Of a stretch of DNA of 64,000 nt, positions 25,608 through 32,950 are shown in pieces (the stretch's first letter is position 1; every line of letters begins with the position of its first letter). The stretch is taken from assembly GCF_900107625.1 (NCBI RefSeq), contig NZ_FNQK01000006.1, positions 1 to 64,000 on the forward strand, given 5' to 3'. Made by a program: the position numbers and the translations under genes. The DNA is from Bizionia paragorgiae (GTDB lineage Bacteria; Bacteroidota; Bacteroidia; Flavobacteriales; Flavobacteriaceae). The notes beneath the pieces are model-generated. The model worked only from the letters and a program-made list of their open reading frames with translations, was not told the origin of the DNA and searched no databases.

Positions 25608-26414
25608 ATGGGTTTATTTGATAAAAATCCTTTTGGCCACAATTTATTCGTTAAAAAATGGTTGATAAGAATTCTTGGAGTGCTTTCTCATAGGCGCTTT
25701 AGAGGTTTTAACGAACTGCAAATTGAAGGCTCGGATGTAATAAAAAACTTACCAGATACAAACGTATTGTTTATCTCTAATCACCAAACGTATTTTGCAG
25801 ATGTTGTTGCAATGTTTCACGTTTTTAATGCGAGTTTAAGTGGTAGGGATGATTCTATAAAGAATGTCGGTTATTTATGGCAGCCAAAATTAAATATGTA
25901 TTATGTGGCAGCCAAAGAAACCATGCGCTCTGGATTATTACCTAAAATAATGGCTTACGTTGGGTCGATTAGTATTGAACGTACCTGGAGAAGTGAAGGT
26001 AAGGATGTTAACAGGCAGGTGAAAATGAGTGATATTTCTGCAATTAGTAAGGCCTTAGATGATGGTTGGGTTATTACCTTCCCGCAAGGTACGACAACAC
26101 CGTTTAAGCCGATTAGAAAAGGAACTGCTCATATTATTAAGCGGTATAAACCTGTGGTTGTGCCGATTGTAATTGACGGTTTTAGACGTTCTTTTGATAA
26201 GAAAGGATTACGCGTTAAGAAGAAAAATGTGTATCAATCTTTCGAAATTAAACAGCCTTTGGAAATTGACTATGAGAATGAAACTATCGATTCTATCGTT
26301 GAAAAAATAGAATATGCTATAGAGCAACACCCTTCATTTTTAAAGGTGATTCCTCAAGAGGAATTAATAGCAAAAGAAGAGCTTAACAAACAAAGAGAAT
26401 GGTTAGAAAATTAA
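25608..26414 (+). CDS. PlsC-like lysophospholipid acyltransferase family protein, divergent motifs
   Basis: The 268-residue protein has the acyltransferase fold of the PlsC/LPLAT superfamily: motif I region LFISNHQTYFADVV, a membrane-associated core, motif III region ITFPQGTTTPFKPI and motif IV region KPVVVPIVIDG. Motif I has five residues between His and Asp rather than four, and motif III has Gln where the family has Glu (FPEGT). Either the enzyme uses a shifted geometry or transfers to another acceptor. A likely role is acylation of glycerol- or amino-lipids. It ends at a bidirectional terminator. Confidence 0.8.
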   Translation: MGLFDKNPFGHNLFVKKWLIRILGVLSHRRFRGFNELQIEGSDVIKNLPDTNVLFISNHQTYFADVVAMFHVFNASLSGRDDSIKNVGYLWQPKLNMYYVAAKETMRSGLLPKIMAYVGSISIERTWRSEGKDVNRQVKMSDISAISKALDDGWVITFPQGTTTPFKPIRKGTAHIIKRYKPVVVPIVIDGFRRSFDKKGLRVKKKNVYQSFEIKQPLEIDYENETIDSIVEKIEYAIEQHPSFLKVIPQEELIAKEELNKQREWLEN

Positions 26415-26446
26415 GCTAATACGCTTTTAGCAATTTCTAGAAATAA

Positions 26447-26487
26447 AAAAACTCCTGATAACCGTAACACGGTATCAGGAGTTTTTA
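26447..26487. terminator. Bidirectional terminator after the acyltransferase gene
   Basis: AAACTCCTGATAACCG and its complement CGGTATCAGGAGTTT form a long stem, with A- and T-runs on both sides. Confidence 0.9.
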
Positions 26488-26531
26488 TTTATAATCGATT
26501 ATAATAAAAAGCCGTCTACATATAGCGACTA

Positions 26532-27164
26532 CTATAATTCTAACTTTTTAAGTTCAAGATAGTTTCTATTTAAACGGCGTAGTAGTATACCGTAAATCAA
26601 CCTGTAGAATAACCAGAAAACCAGTACAAATATTCCCGTTAAAACAAAGGTAATAAGGTAAAACACTATGGTTTGTGTGGTTGTAAAATGTATAATTTTG
26701 TCGTGTAAAGCAGTGTCGTTTAGCGAGGTAAAATACAAGCTTATGGGTACACTAATAAAAATCATAGTCAGGTTGTAAATGACGTAGTATTTTACAATTT
26801 TTCGCGTTTTTAAAATACTCGCCATAAGTTGTTTTGTATTATCGGTAACCGAAATGTTTTTGTAGGCTTTATATAAGAGATATACAAAAACCAAAACCAC
26901 TCCGAAACTGATTACAGAAAGCACAATCAGCACAATATTATTGCCATATACTTGTTCCAAGTCGTCTAAATAACTTGTAGAAAGCATCGGAAGGAAATTA
27001 ATCAATATCCAAAACACGAGCTCTGCAATACTGATATAAAAAAGCGTTTTCACAATTGAAGACGACTTTTTTAATAACATAGGATATAACTGCTTAGCCG
27101 ATAATTTTTGATCACTATCGCCTGTACTTTTCCAATGTTTTTTTAATAATTCTAACTCATCCAT
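26532..27164 (-). CDS. Membrane protein paired with an ECF sigma factor
   Basis: The 210-residue protein has a cytoplasmic N-terminus of about 37 residues (ELELLKKHWKSTGDSDQKLS) and four membrane helices. It begins 3 bases after the sigma factor stop, so it is co-translated with it and is a candidate anti-sigma factor by position. It lacks the His-Cys zinc motif of ZAS-type anti-sigma factors. No family is recognised with certainty. Confidence 0.7.
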   Translation of the reverse strand: MDELELLKKHWKSTGDSDQKLSAKQLYPMLLKKSSSIVKTLFYISIAELVFWILINFLPMLSTSYLDDLEQVYGNNIVLIVLSVISFGVVLVFVYLLYKAYKNISVTDNTKQLMASILKTRKIVKYYVIYNLTMIFISVPISLYFTSLNDTALHDKIIHFTTTQTIVFYLITFVLTGIFVLVFWLFYRLIYGILLRRLNRNYLELKKLEL

Positions 27165-27167
27165 ATA

Positions 27168-27662
27168 TTACGGATTTAATATTGTTTTTAATTTGTTTTT
27201 TACTCTATTCATTTTCACTCTTGCATTTACCTCACTAATTCCTAGAGTTTCGCTTATTTCCTTATAGCTTTTGTCTTCTAAATATAAAAAGACAAGTGCT
27301 TTATTAATATCGTCAAGCTGATAGACCGCTTGGTATAATAGTTTTAGTTGCTGTTCTTCGGTGTTATCATAATCTTCAGCTTTAATCTTAAATTGTACAG
27401 CATCAAATTCCTGAGTTTTTACTTGTCGTTTTGATTTTCTATATAAGGTGATTGCTGTATTTAAGCCTACGCGATACATCCAAGTGCTAAACTTAGAATC
27501 CCCACGGAATTTCGGATAGGCTTTCCAAAGTTGTATGGTGATTTCTTGAAACAAATCATTATGAGCATCGTAATTATTCGTGTATAAGCGGCAAACTTTA
27601 TGCACAATATTTTGATGCTCTTCCAGCAATTCTATAAAACTATGTTCAAGTTCTTTATTCAA
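27168..27662 (-). CDS. ECF-type RNA polymerase sigma factor
   Basis: The 164-residue protein has sigma region 2 (HNDLFQEITIQLWKAYPKFR, then FSTWMYRVGLNTAI) and region 4 (LEDKSYKEISETLGISEVNA followed by RVKMNRVK). It should direct RNA polymerase to a small regulon, held back by the membrane protein encoded 3 bases downstream. The start codon is TTG at 27662; the next upstream in-frame codons reach a stop within four codons and no ATG exists before residue 67 or so. Confidence 0.9.
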   Translation of the reverse strand: MNKELEHSFIELLEEHQNIVHKVCRLYTNNYDAHNDLFQEITIQLWKAYPKFRGDSKFSTWMYRVGLNTAITLYRKSKRQVKTQEFDAVQFKIKAEDYDNTEEQQLKLLYQAVYQLDDINKALVFLYLEDKSYKEISETLGISEVNARVKMNRVKNKLKTILNP

Positions 27663-27761
27663 AGTGTTTAGTTAGGTATTGTATAAGTAGTCTAAAGGTA
27701 TGAATTGTTACAAGTACATAAATTAATTTTAAAAATAAAAGTATAAATAGTGTCGCTTCTC

Positions 27762-27769
27762 TATCTTTA
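27762..27769 (+). promoter_or_regulatory. Probable -7 box of the NDH-2 gene
   Basis: TATCTTTA matches TAnnTTTG in seven of eight positions, 25 bases before ATG 27795. Confidence 0.45.
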
Positions 27770-27794
27770 CGCTAAATAATACGTTTTAAGTAGT

Positions 27795-29069
27795 ATGAAT
27801 ATTCCAGATACAAAGGACCCTAGAATTGTTATTGTAGGAGGAGGATTTGCCGGTATAAGTATGGCTAAATCATTAGCAGATAAACACGTGCAAGTGGTTT
27901 TATTTGACAAGCATAATTACCATACCTTTCAGCCTTTACTTTATCAAGTATCTTCAGCTAGTTTAGAACCTGACGCTATTGCATACCCTTTACGAAAAAT
28001 TATAAAAAAGAATGATAAAGCGTTTTTTAGGTTAGCCGATGTTCTACAAATTCATCCTGAAGAGAAAGCAGTAGAAACTACTATTGGTACTCTTAACTAC
28101 GATTATCTCATTTTAGCAACGGGAACGCGGACTAATTATTTTGGTAATAAAGAGGTCGAAAAGCACAGTATGCCCATGAAGCAGGTGCCGCAAGCTTTAA
28201 ATATTAGGAGTTTAATTCTTCAAAATTTTGAAAAGGCAGCAATTACAAAGTCTAAACAAGAACGTTTAGCGCTCTTAAATTTTGTTATTGTAGGAGGTGG
28301 TCCTACTGGTGTGGAGTTGGCAGGAGCAATTGCAGAACTAAAAAACCATATTTTACCTCGTGATTATAAAGATTTAGACTCTAGTGCTATGGAGATTCAT
28401 TTGCTGGAAGGAGCAGATCGTGTGTTGCCTCCAATGAGTAAACACGCCTCAAAAAAAGCAGAGTGTTTTTTAAAGGAACTAGGAGTAAACGTGCACTGTA
28501 ATACCCTAGTAAGTAATTATGATGGAAAAACGGTGACTACTAACACAGCGTTATTTTTAGAATCAGAAACCTTAATTTGGGCAGCAGGAGTTACAGGTAA
28601 ACCTGTTAAGGGACTAAAAGCAGAAGCCTTAATTCAACAGGCAAATCGTTATAAAGTAAATGAGTACAATCAAGTGCTAGGTTACGATTCCATTTTCGCT
28701 TTGGGAGATATTGCGTGTATGCAAACTGAAGCCTACCCGAAAGGACATCCGCAATTAGCACAACCTGCAATTCAGCAAGGAAAACTTTTAGGAAAAAATA
28801 TTATTAAACTAATCGAAGGGAAGCCTTTAAAGAAGTTTGTTTATAAAGACAAGGGGTCTATGGCGACCGTTGGACGAAATAAAGCGGTGGTAGACCTTAA
28901 GCATTATAAGTTTGGTGGGTTTTTCGCTTGGTTTGTCTGGATGTTTGTTCACTTAATGTCGCTTGTCGGCTTTAGAAATAAAGTGATTGTGTTTTTTAAT
29001 TGGACCTATAATTACATTAATTTTGATAAAGCGTCCCGACTTATTATTAGACCGTACACAAAAAAATAG
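27795..29069 (+). CDS. ndh: Type II NADH dehydrogenase (NDH-2)
   Basis: The 424-residue flavoprotein has an N-terminal FAD site (IVGGGFAGISMAKSL), a second nucleotide site for NADH (FVIVGGGPTGVELAGAIAEL), the FALGDIA motif near residue 305 and the QPAIQQGK quinone-site region, and a C-terminal hydrophobic part (FGGFFAWFVWMFVHLMSLVG) for membrane attachment. It would pass electrons from NADH to menaquinone without proton pumping. The stop lies only 4 bases from that of the convergent lysoplasmalogenase-like gene, with no hairpin between. Confidence 0.9.
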   Translation: MNIPDTKDPRIVIVGGGFAGISMAKSLADKHVQVVLFDKHNYHTFQPLLYQVSSASLEPDAIAYPLRKIIKKNDKAFFRLADVLQIHPEEKAVETTIGTLNYDYLILATGTRTNYFGNKEVEKHSMPMKQVPQALNIRSLILQNFEKAAITKSKQERLALLNFVIVGGGPTGVELAGAIAELKNHILPRDYKDLDSSAMEIHLLEGADRVLPPMSKHASKKAECFLKELGVNVHCNTLVSNYDGKTVTTNTALFLESETLIWAAGVTGKPVKGLKAEALIQQANRYKVNEYNQVLGYDSIFALGDIACMQTEAYPKGHPQLAQPAIQQGKLLGKNIIKLIEGKPLKKFVYKDKGSMATVGRNKAVVDLKHYKFGGFFAWFVWMFVHLMSLVGFRNKVIVFFNWTYNYINFDKASRLIIRPYTKK

Positions 29070-29073
29070 AAGA

Positions 29074-29745
29074 CTATTCGAGTTGTTTTTTTATGCCTAA
29101 AACAATTAATAATTGTGCTAGGGCATAGCTTAACATGATAGAAAAACTCGAATAGGGTATTGGTGTATAGAACTTATTGAGTGCTAATATACTATCTGAA
29201 AGCATAAACAAAAGAGCGCCAATAAAAACGAGTTTAAAGCTTAGGCTTGACACGTTTTCTTTTCTTAAGTATGCTGTAACTCCCATTAATATAATAACGA
29301 GCATATAAACAATTACCGGAATTAGTAAGTCTCCTAATCCAGGGTATAACATGGCGAACAGCCCTATAGCATAGATGGCAAAGAGGACTATAACTCCATA
29401 GGGTTTTAAGCTGGAATTACGCTGGTTTAAAAAAAGAAGGCAGTAGAGTATATGTGCCACTAAAAAGGCGAGTAAACCACCAATAAAAAAGAACTCTGAT
29501 TTAAACACAAATAGTAGTAAAACATCGCCGACTAACGAAAAAAACAACGCCATTAGTGTTAACTGTTTTAGACGTTTGTTTGTAGGCTTGGTAGTCAGCC
29601 AAAAGTAAGTAATAAGAGCGCTTAAAATTAGGGGTTTTGAAATAAAGTGGAGTGAATCGAACCCTTCTAAGTTGGCTATTACAGTTTCTAAAAAAACTAG
29701 GATTACAAAAATAACTAAGAATGTGGTCGTTTGTATAGGTTTCAT
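29074..29745 (-). CDS. Lysoplasmalogenase (YhhN/TMEM86) family membrane protein
   Basis: The 223-residue protein has about eight membrane helices and the family patterns KPLILSALITYFWL, ALFFSLVGDVLLLF and GALLFMLSDSILALNKF, where the Asp residues in the helices are the proposed catalytic site. Characterised animal members hydrolyse the vinyl-ether bond of lysoplasmalogens; the bacterial substrate is unknown. It stands alone on its strand. Confidence 0.85.
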   Translation of the reverse strand: MKPIQTTTFLVIFVILVFLETVIANLEGFDSLHFISKPLILSALITYFWLTTKPTNKRLKQLTLMALFFSLVGDVLLLFVFKSEFFFIGGLLAFLVAHILYCLLFLNQRNSSLKPYGVIVLFAIYAIGLFAMLYPGLGDLLIPVIVYMLVIILMGVTAYLRKENVSSLSFKLVFIGALLFMLSDSILALNKFYTPIPYSSFSIMLSYALAQLLIVLGIKKQLE

Positions 29746-29834
29746 TGATGTGATGGTTTAGTGCATTCCGTTAAGGGCTGTAACAGAGGGTTAAATATAC
29801 TTTTATTCATTTAGAATTTGTAAAAACATATAAA

Positions 29835-29872
29835 AATAAAAGCCCTAATAGTTAGTATTAGGGCTTTTATTA
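29835..29872 (-). terminator. Terminator of the 158-aa membrane protein gene
   Basis: AAAGCCCTAATA and TATTAGGGCTTT form the stem around a five-base loop; the T-run on the reverse strand serves the gene that ends at 29886. Confidence 0.8.
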
Positions 29873-29885
29873 TGTTCGAACTGTT

Positions 29886-30362
29886 TTACTTTATGGTAGA
29901 CACTAGTAGTCCGTTCCATTTTTTTATTAAGTCGATTTCTCCATTTAGTTGATAGTTCTCGTCAGAATTATAAAAGTTTATGTATTCGGGAGTTATTGAA
30001 TTGTCTCTTGGAGTTAAGGTTAAACTTAACGCTGTAATATCTCCTAAAGTAGTGTTCTTAGTGTTTTGTCTTTCTTCTGAAATTTTACAGTCTGAATAGT
30101 CTTTTAACGCAATGTGTTTCGATCTGTTTTCATGTGCCGTATTTTTATAGAAAAACAGGGCTTTTGCTACTTGGTCGATACCAATAGCAAAGTCGCTAGT
30201 AAGGTCGTAATGTGTTAGCGAACAGTGGTGTTGTTTTGAAAGAGATTTTAGAGCATTTAAAAGTGCTTGTTCCTTCTTTCTTTTTTGTAATTGCATTAAA
30301 GTTAAGGGTACTACCACTAATAATATTAGTGTACCAGATATGGTAATCATTCCTAAGTCCAT
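29886..30362 (-). CDS. Single-pass membrane protein of unknown function (158 aa)
   Basis: The protein has one N-terminal membrane helix (ITISGTLILLVVVPLTLMQL, about 7-26), a basic stop-transfer KRKKEQ and a soluble, probably cytoplasmic domain of about 125 residues of mixed alpha-beta character. The frame has its own terminator. I do not recognise the family; similar anchored proteins are common in Flavobacteriaceae. Confidence 0.65.
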   Translation of the reverse strand: MDLGMITISGTLILLVVVPLTLMQLQKRKKEQALLNALKSLSKQHHCSLTHYDLTSDFAIGIDQVAKALFFYKNTAHENRSKHIALKDYSDCKISEERQNTKNTTLGDITALSLTLTPRDNSITPEYINFYNSDENYQLNGEIDLIKKWNGLLVSTIK

Positions 30363-30463
30363 AGTATTTTATATTTTAATTATTTTGATAGAAGTATTGC
30401 TGCCTTGTTGTTTTAAAGGCACTTATATTTGCTGTTTTACAGCTCCGAAATAATTAAAAGGGT

Positions 30464-30832
30464 TTACCAGAAGGCGTGAAAGGGATAAATAATATCAGTA
30501 GTTATAAAATTGAGATGACAGGCTTTTAAATACTGAATATATTTAGTGTGTACTAGGGCAAACAAATAGCTACTATGATTTAAGATAGCCGAATCTGTCT
30601 TCGTATGTTTTATAAAAAGAGGAGTTGTCGTACCTAGGTGCTGTGTAATAACACGTTCGTAATCCTTGGAGTGAATAGTAAACGAGTCGGTACGAATTGT
30701 ACTCTTATCTATGTCGTGGGTGGAGTCATTAGAATACGCAATAGTATTACATGCAAATAGCTCTGTGTTTGCATTAACCGTTGTAAAACAGCATGCAAAT
30801 ACAAATAAAAAGCTAAATATTTTAATCGACAT
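30464..30832 (-). CDS. Small secreted protein of unknown function
   Basis: The 122-residue protein has a signal peptide (MSIKIFSFLFVFACCFTTVNA) and a His-, Ser- and Thr-rich mature part with HSKDYERVITQHLG and several aromatic residues. ATG 30832 is chosen; the frame can be extended to a GTG at 30838, but a promoter box (TAGCTTTG, reverse strand, 30843-30850) leaves almost no leader for that. Coding character is moderate and no family is recognised. Confidence 0.55.
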   Translation of the reverse strand: MSIKIFSFLFVFACCFTTVNANTELFACNTIAYSNDSTHDIDKSTIRTDSFTIHSKDYERVITQHLGTTTPLFIKHTKTDSAILNHSSYLFALVHTKYIQYLKACHLNFITTDIIYPFHAFW

Positions 30833-30842
30833 TTTCACAATA

Positions 30843-30850
30843 CAAAGCTA
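30843..30850 (-). promoter_or_regulatory. -7 box of the small secreted protein gene
   Basis: The reverse strand reads TAGCTTTG, an exact TAnnTTTG match, 10 bases before ATG 30832, which implies a nearly leaderless message. Confidence 0.45.
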
Positions 30851-31001
30851 CTGCAATAAAATTTTAGATTGGTGAATAATTAACTTTTAATAAACAAAAA
30901 AGTGTGTTAAATATTTATATTTTTAATAAGACGTGTAGTGTGTTTAATTAAATGAGGATATAAACTCGTTGGGTTTAGTGTACATTGTGATCGCCGTGGT
31001 T

Positions 31002-31511
31002 TTAAATCTTTATACCTTGAGTGGTAAACGAAATACCTTGTTGGCTACTTGTAGAGATCATTACAGCTTCAAAAAACGGGTCGTGTATGTCTTCTCTAGT
31101 TTTACTCCAATCGAATATAAAATTAGCTCCAGTACCACCTTCTTTGTCTCTTTCGTCAATTATAATTTCGATTGTTTCAAGGGGTTTAACAAAAACCGTC
31201 TTCGAAAAATAGGTTCTTGTTGGTTCTCCGTTAGTATTAAAGTATTGTGCTTTGTTAATATAAAGCGTGTCCTTCGGATTTATGTTTCTTATGCTAACTG
31301 TAGCCGTTAGATTTTGAGTCCGATGTTCGGTTAAACCATAAATTTCTGAATATACAGACAAATAGGTTTTTCCATTAATTAAAGAATCTGTTTTAGGAAG
31401 GGGAATGGCTCGTTTATTCCAATTAATAGGATCGATAGAACTCACATTTGTTTTATTATTACAGCTCACAAATAGAATGCAAATACTAAATACTAATAAC
31501 AATCTTTTCAT
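31002..31511 (-). CDS. DUF3124 lipoprotein
   Basis: The 169-residue protein has a lipoprotein signal (SICILFVSC, Cys17) and the DUF3124 pattern: LSVYSEIYGLTEHRTQNLTA, then VSIRNINPKDTLYINKAQYF, VFVKPLETIEIIIDERDKEG and the closing QGISFTTQGI. The family is of unknown function and occurs as exported proteins. It should be anchored in the outer or inner membrane facing the periplasm. Confidence 0.85.
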   Translation of the reverse strand: MKRLLLVFSICILFVSCNNKTNVSSIDPINWNKRAIPLPKTDSLINGKTYLSVYSEIYGLTEHRTQNLTATVSIRNINPKDTLYINKAQYFNTNGEPTRTYFSKTVFVKPLETIEIIIDERDKEGGTGANFIFDWSKTREDIHDPFFEAVMISTSSQQGISFTTQGIKI

Positions 31512-31533
31512 CTTATCTTTTTATGCAAATTAC

Positions 31534-31541
31534 AAAAATAT
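31534..31541 (-). promoter_or_regulatory. -7 box of the DUF3124 gene
   Basis: The reverse strand reads TATTTTTG, an exact TAnnTTTG match, 22 bases before ATG 31511. Confidence 0.5.
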
Positions 31542-31691
31542 GAAGGATAGAGCATATAAAACTAAATTTAATAGAGCGGTAAGATACCAGGGTGTGTTTA
31601 TGATGTTTTAGTAGGGGGAATTTAGAAGTCCTTATTATTTAAAAGTGGGCAATTGGTGAACCCGGTTGATAGGATGATGTATTGCACTATT

Positions 31692-32123
31692 TTATACTGC
31701 TTTGCCTTCTTGCCTCCAAAACAGTAAACCCACAGCGATTCCAAAAACCATAGATATGGAGTATCGGTAAATACCATAATAGTGGTCTTCCATAAAATCG
31801 GTAACCAGTTTACCTAAATTAAACACAATAATAATTAGGGCGATAGAAAATAGGATAATGGTGCCCACAGTAGGACTGACTAATTTTACACCTCGTGTTG
31901 TAAAAAAAAGATTAGCAGCAACAGCGCCCCAAAAATAAGTAAGAACAAATAAGCCGTTGTCGGTGTTGTTTTTTATAATACTACTTATGGTATTATTATC
32001 GATTGTATCTACAGCTAAATACACGTCTAAAGCAATTAATAGCACAAACATGGCTATCAAAAAATACTGAATGCGTTTTATGAGCTGGGTATTATTTAAA
32101 AACTGTTGAATACTTTTTATCAT
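31692..32123 (-). CDS. Four-helix membrane protein, paralogue A
   Basis: The 143-residue protein has four membrane helices (about 19-38, 60-77, 83-103, 121-137). It is a paralogue of the protein encoded 12 bases upstream: both have ALD/ALN after helix 1, the pattern NxTxxxIxKN and then TYFWG or TFFWG at the start of helix 2. No family is recognised. The pair is transcribed together. Confidence 0.65.
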   Translation of the reverse strand: MIKSIQQFLNNTQLIKRIQYFLIAMFVLLIALDVYLAVDTIDNNTISSIIKNNTDNGLFVLTYFWGAVAANLFFTTRGVKLVSPTVGTIILFSIALIIIVFNLGKLVTDFMEDHYYGIYRYSISMVFGIAVGLLFWRQEGKAV

Positions 32124-32135
32124 AGGGAATACGCT

Positions 32136-32540
32136 TTAAAACCAAGGTAAATCTATATTAGGTAAATGGCGTTGCGACCAAATAAAATGCCCATAAAGCA
32201 CGCCCGATAGTAATAAAATGATTTGATAACGTCGTTTTAAAATATAGGTTGAGGGCAGTCGCCTTCCTATACGTATCATAATCACTACGATAATTACCAA
32301 TAGAACCACCGGGAGCCACCAATTTGATCCAAACAAAGGCATTCTAGAACCCAAAAAAAAGTGTCCACCTAAAACGCCCCAAAAAAAAGTAATAAAGAAG
32401 TATTTGTTATATGCCCAATTTTTGAGAATAACATTTACAGTATCGTTTTTAGAGCGATTAAAATTTAAAACAATATTGAGTGCCATTAAACAGGCAATGA
32501 TGCCAAGAACAATATACTCTACAGTTTTAACGGAAATCAT
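32136..32540 (-). CDS. Four-helix membrane protein, paralogue B
   Basis: The 134-residue protein (MISVKTVEYIVLG) has four membrane helices and shares with paralogue A the segment after helix 1 (SKNDTVNVILKN) and FITFFWGVLGGHFFLGSR. The frame can be read from a GTG at 32558 (adding six residues), but the ATG at 32540 is preferred. It heads a two-gene unit. Function unknown; a small transporter subunit or sensor is possible but not supported. Confidence 0.65.
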   Translation of the reverse strand: MISVKTVEYIVLGIIACLMALNIVLNFNRSKNDTVNVILKNWAYNKYFFITFFWGVLGGHFFLGSRMPLFGSNWWLPVVLLVIIVVIMIRIGRRLPSTYILKRRYQIILLLSGVLYGHFIWSQRHLPNIDLPWF

Positions 32541-32693
32541 AAATACAGACGTTTTCACTGTATAAGTTACTCATTTTTTTAAAATGTACCATGTAAATGC
32601 AGTTCAGAAGTAAAAAAATACAGTTCGGTAATCACTTTTTTTATGATCTCTGTTACTGTTAGATATTTGCTGTAACCTTTAAAACCATTTATT

Positions 32694-32876
32694 ATGATTA
32701 AAATTGCCGTATTAATTTCTCTTATGCTTGCCGCGTATCTCACTTCGGAAAAAAAATGTGAACGAGAAGAAAATAAAGTCGTAACTATTAAAAAAGACAA
32801 CTCTAATTCTGCATTTTTGTGTTCAGAACAAGTAGTGCTAGTTGATGCTATGTCTTGTAACAGTAAGAAATCTTAA
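32694..32876 (+). CDS. Candidate small secreted protein (60 aa)
   Basis: The frame starts with a hydrophobic segment (MIKIAVLISLMLAAYLTSE) followed by a charged part and three cysteines. It could be a short exported peptide. A near-consensus -7 box (GATATTTG) is 22-29 bases upstream. It lies directly before the kinase operon, which has its own box. Coding status is uncertain; a frame on the other strand (32579-32800) is less convincing. Confidence 0.4.
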   Translation: MIKIAVLISLMLAAYLTSEKKCEREENKVVTIKKDNSNSAFLCSEQVVLVDAMSCNSKKS

Positions 32877-32905
32877 AATAAGTAAACGTCGCGCTTAACT
32901 TTTTT

Positions 32906-32913
32906 TACCTTTA
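32906..32913 (+). promoter_or_regulatory. Probable -7 box of the LytS/LytTR operon
   Basis: TACCTTTA matches TAnnTTTG in seven of eight positions and lies 37 bases before ATG 32951. The alternative ATG at 32921 would be almost leaderless, so 32951 is chosen. Confidence 0.45.
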
Positions 32914-32950
32914 ATCCTGAATGTACTTTAATTTAGAAAACAGACTACTA

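Noticed and set aside
30969-31310. 113-residue frame on the forward strand
   Set aside because: Antisense shadow of the DUF3124 gene.
31541-31612. 23-codon frame MKDRAYKTKF after the DUF3124 promoter region
   Set aside because: Too short, no features, and its first bases overlap the promoter box on the other strand.
32579-32800. 73-residue frame on the reverse strand
   Set aside because: No domain, poor composition, and it overlaps the more plausible 60-residue frame on the other strand.
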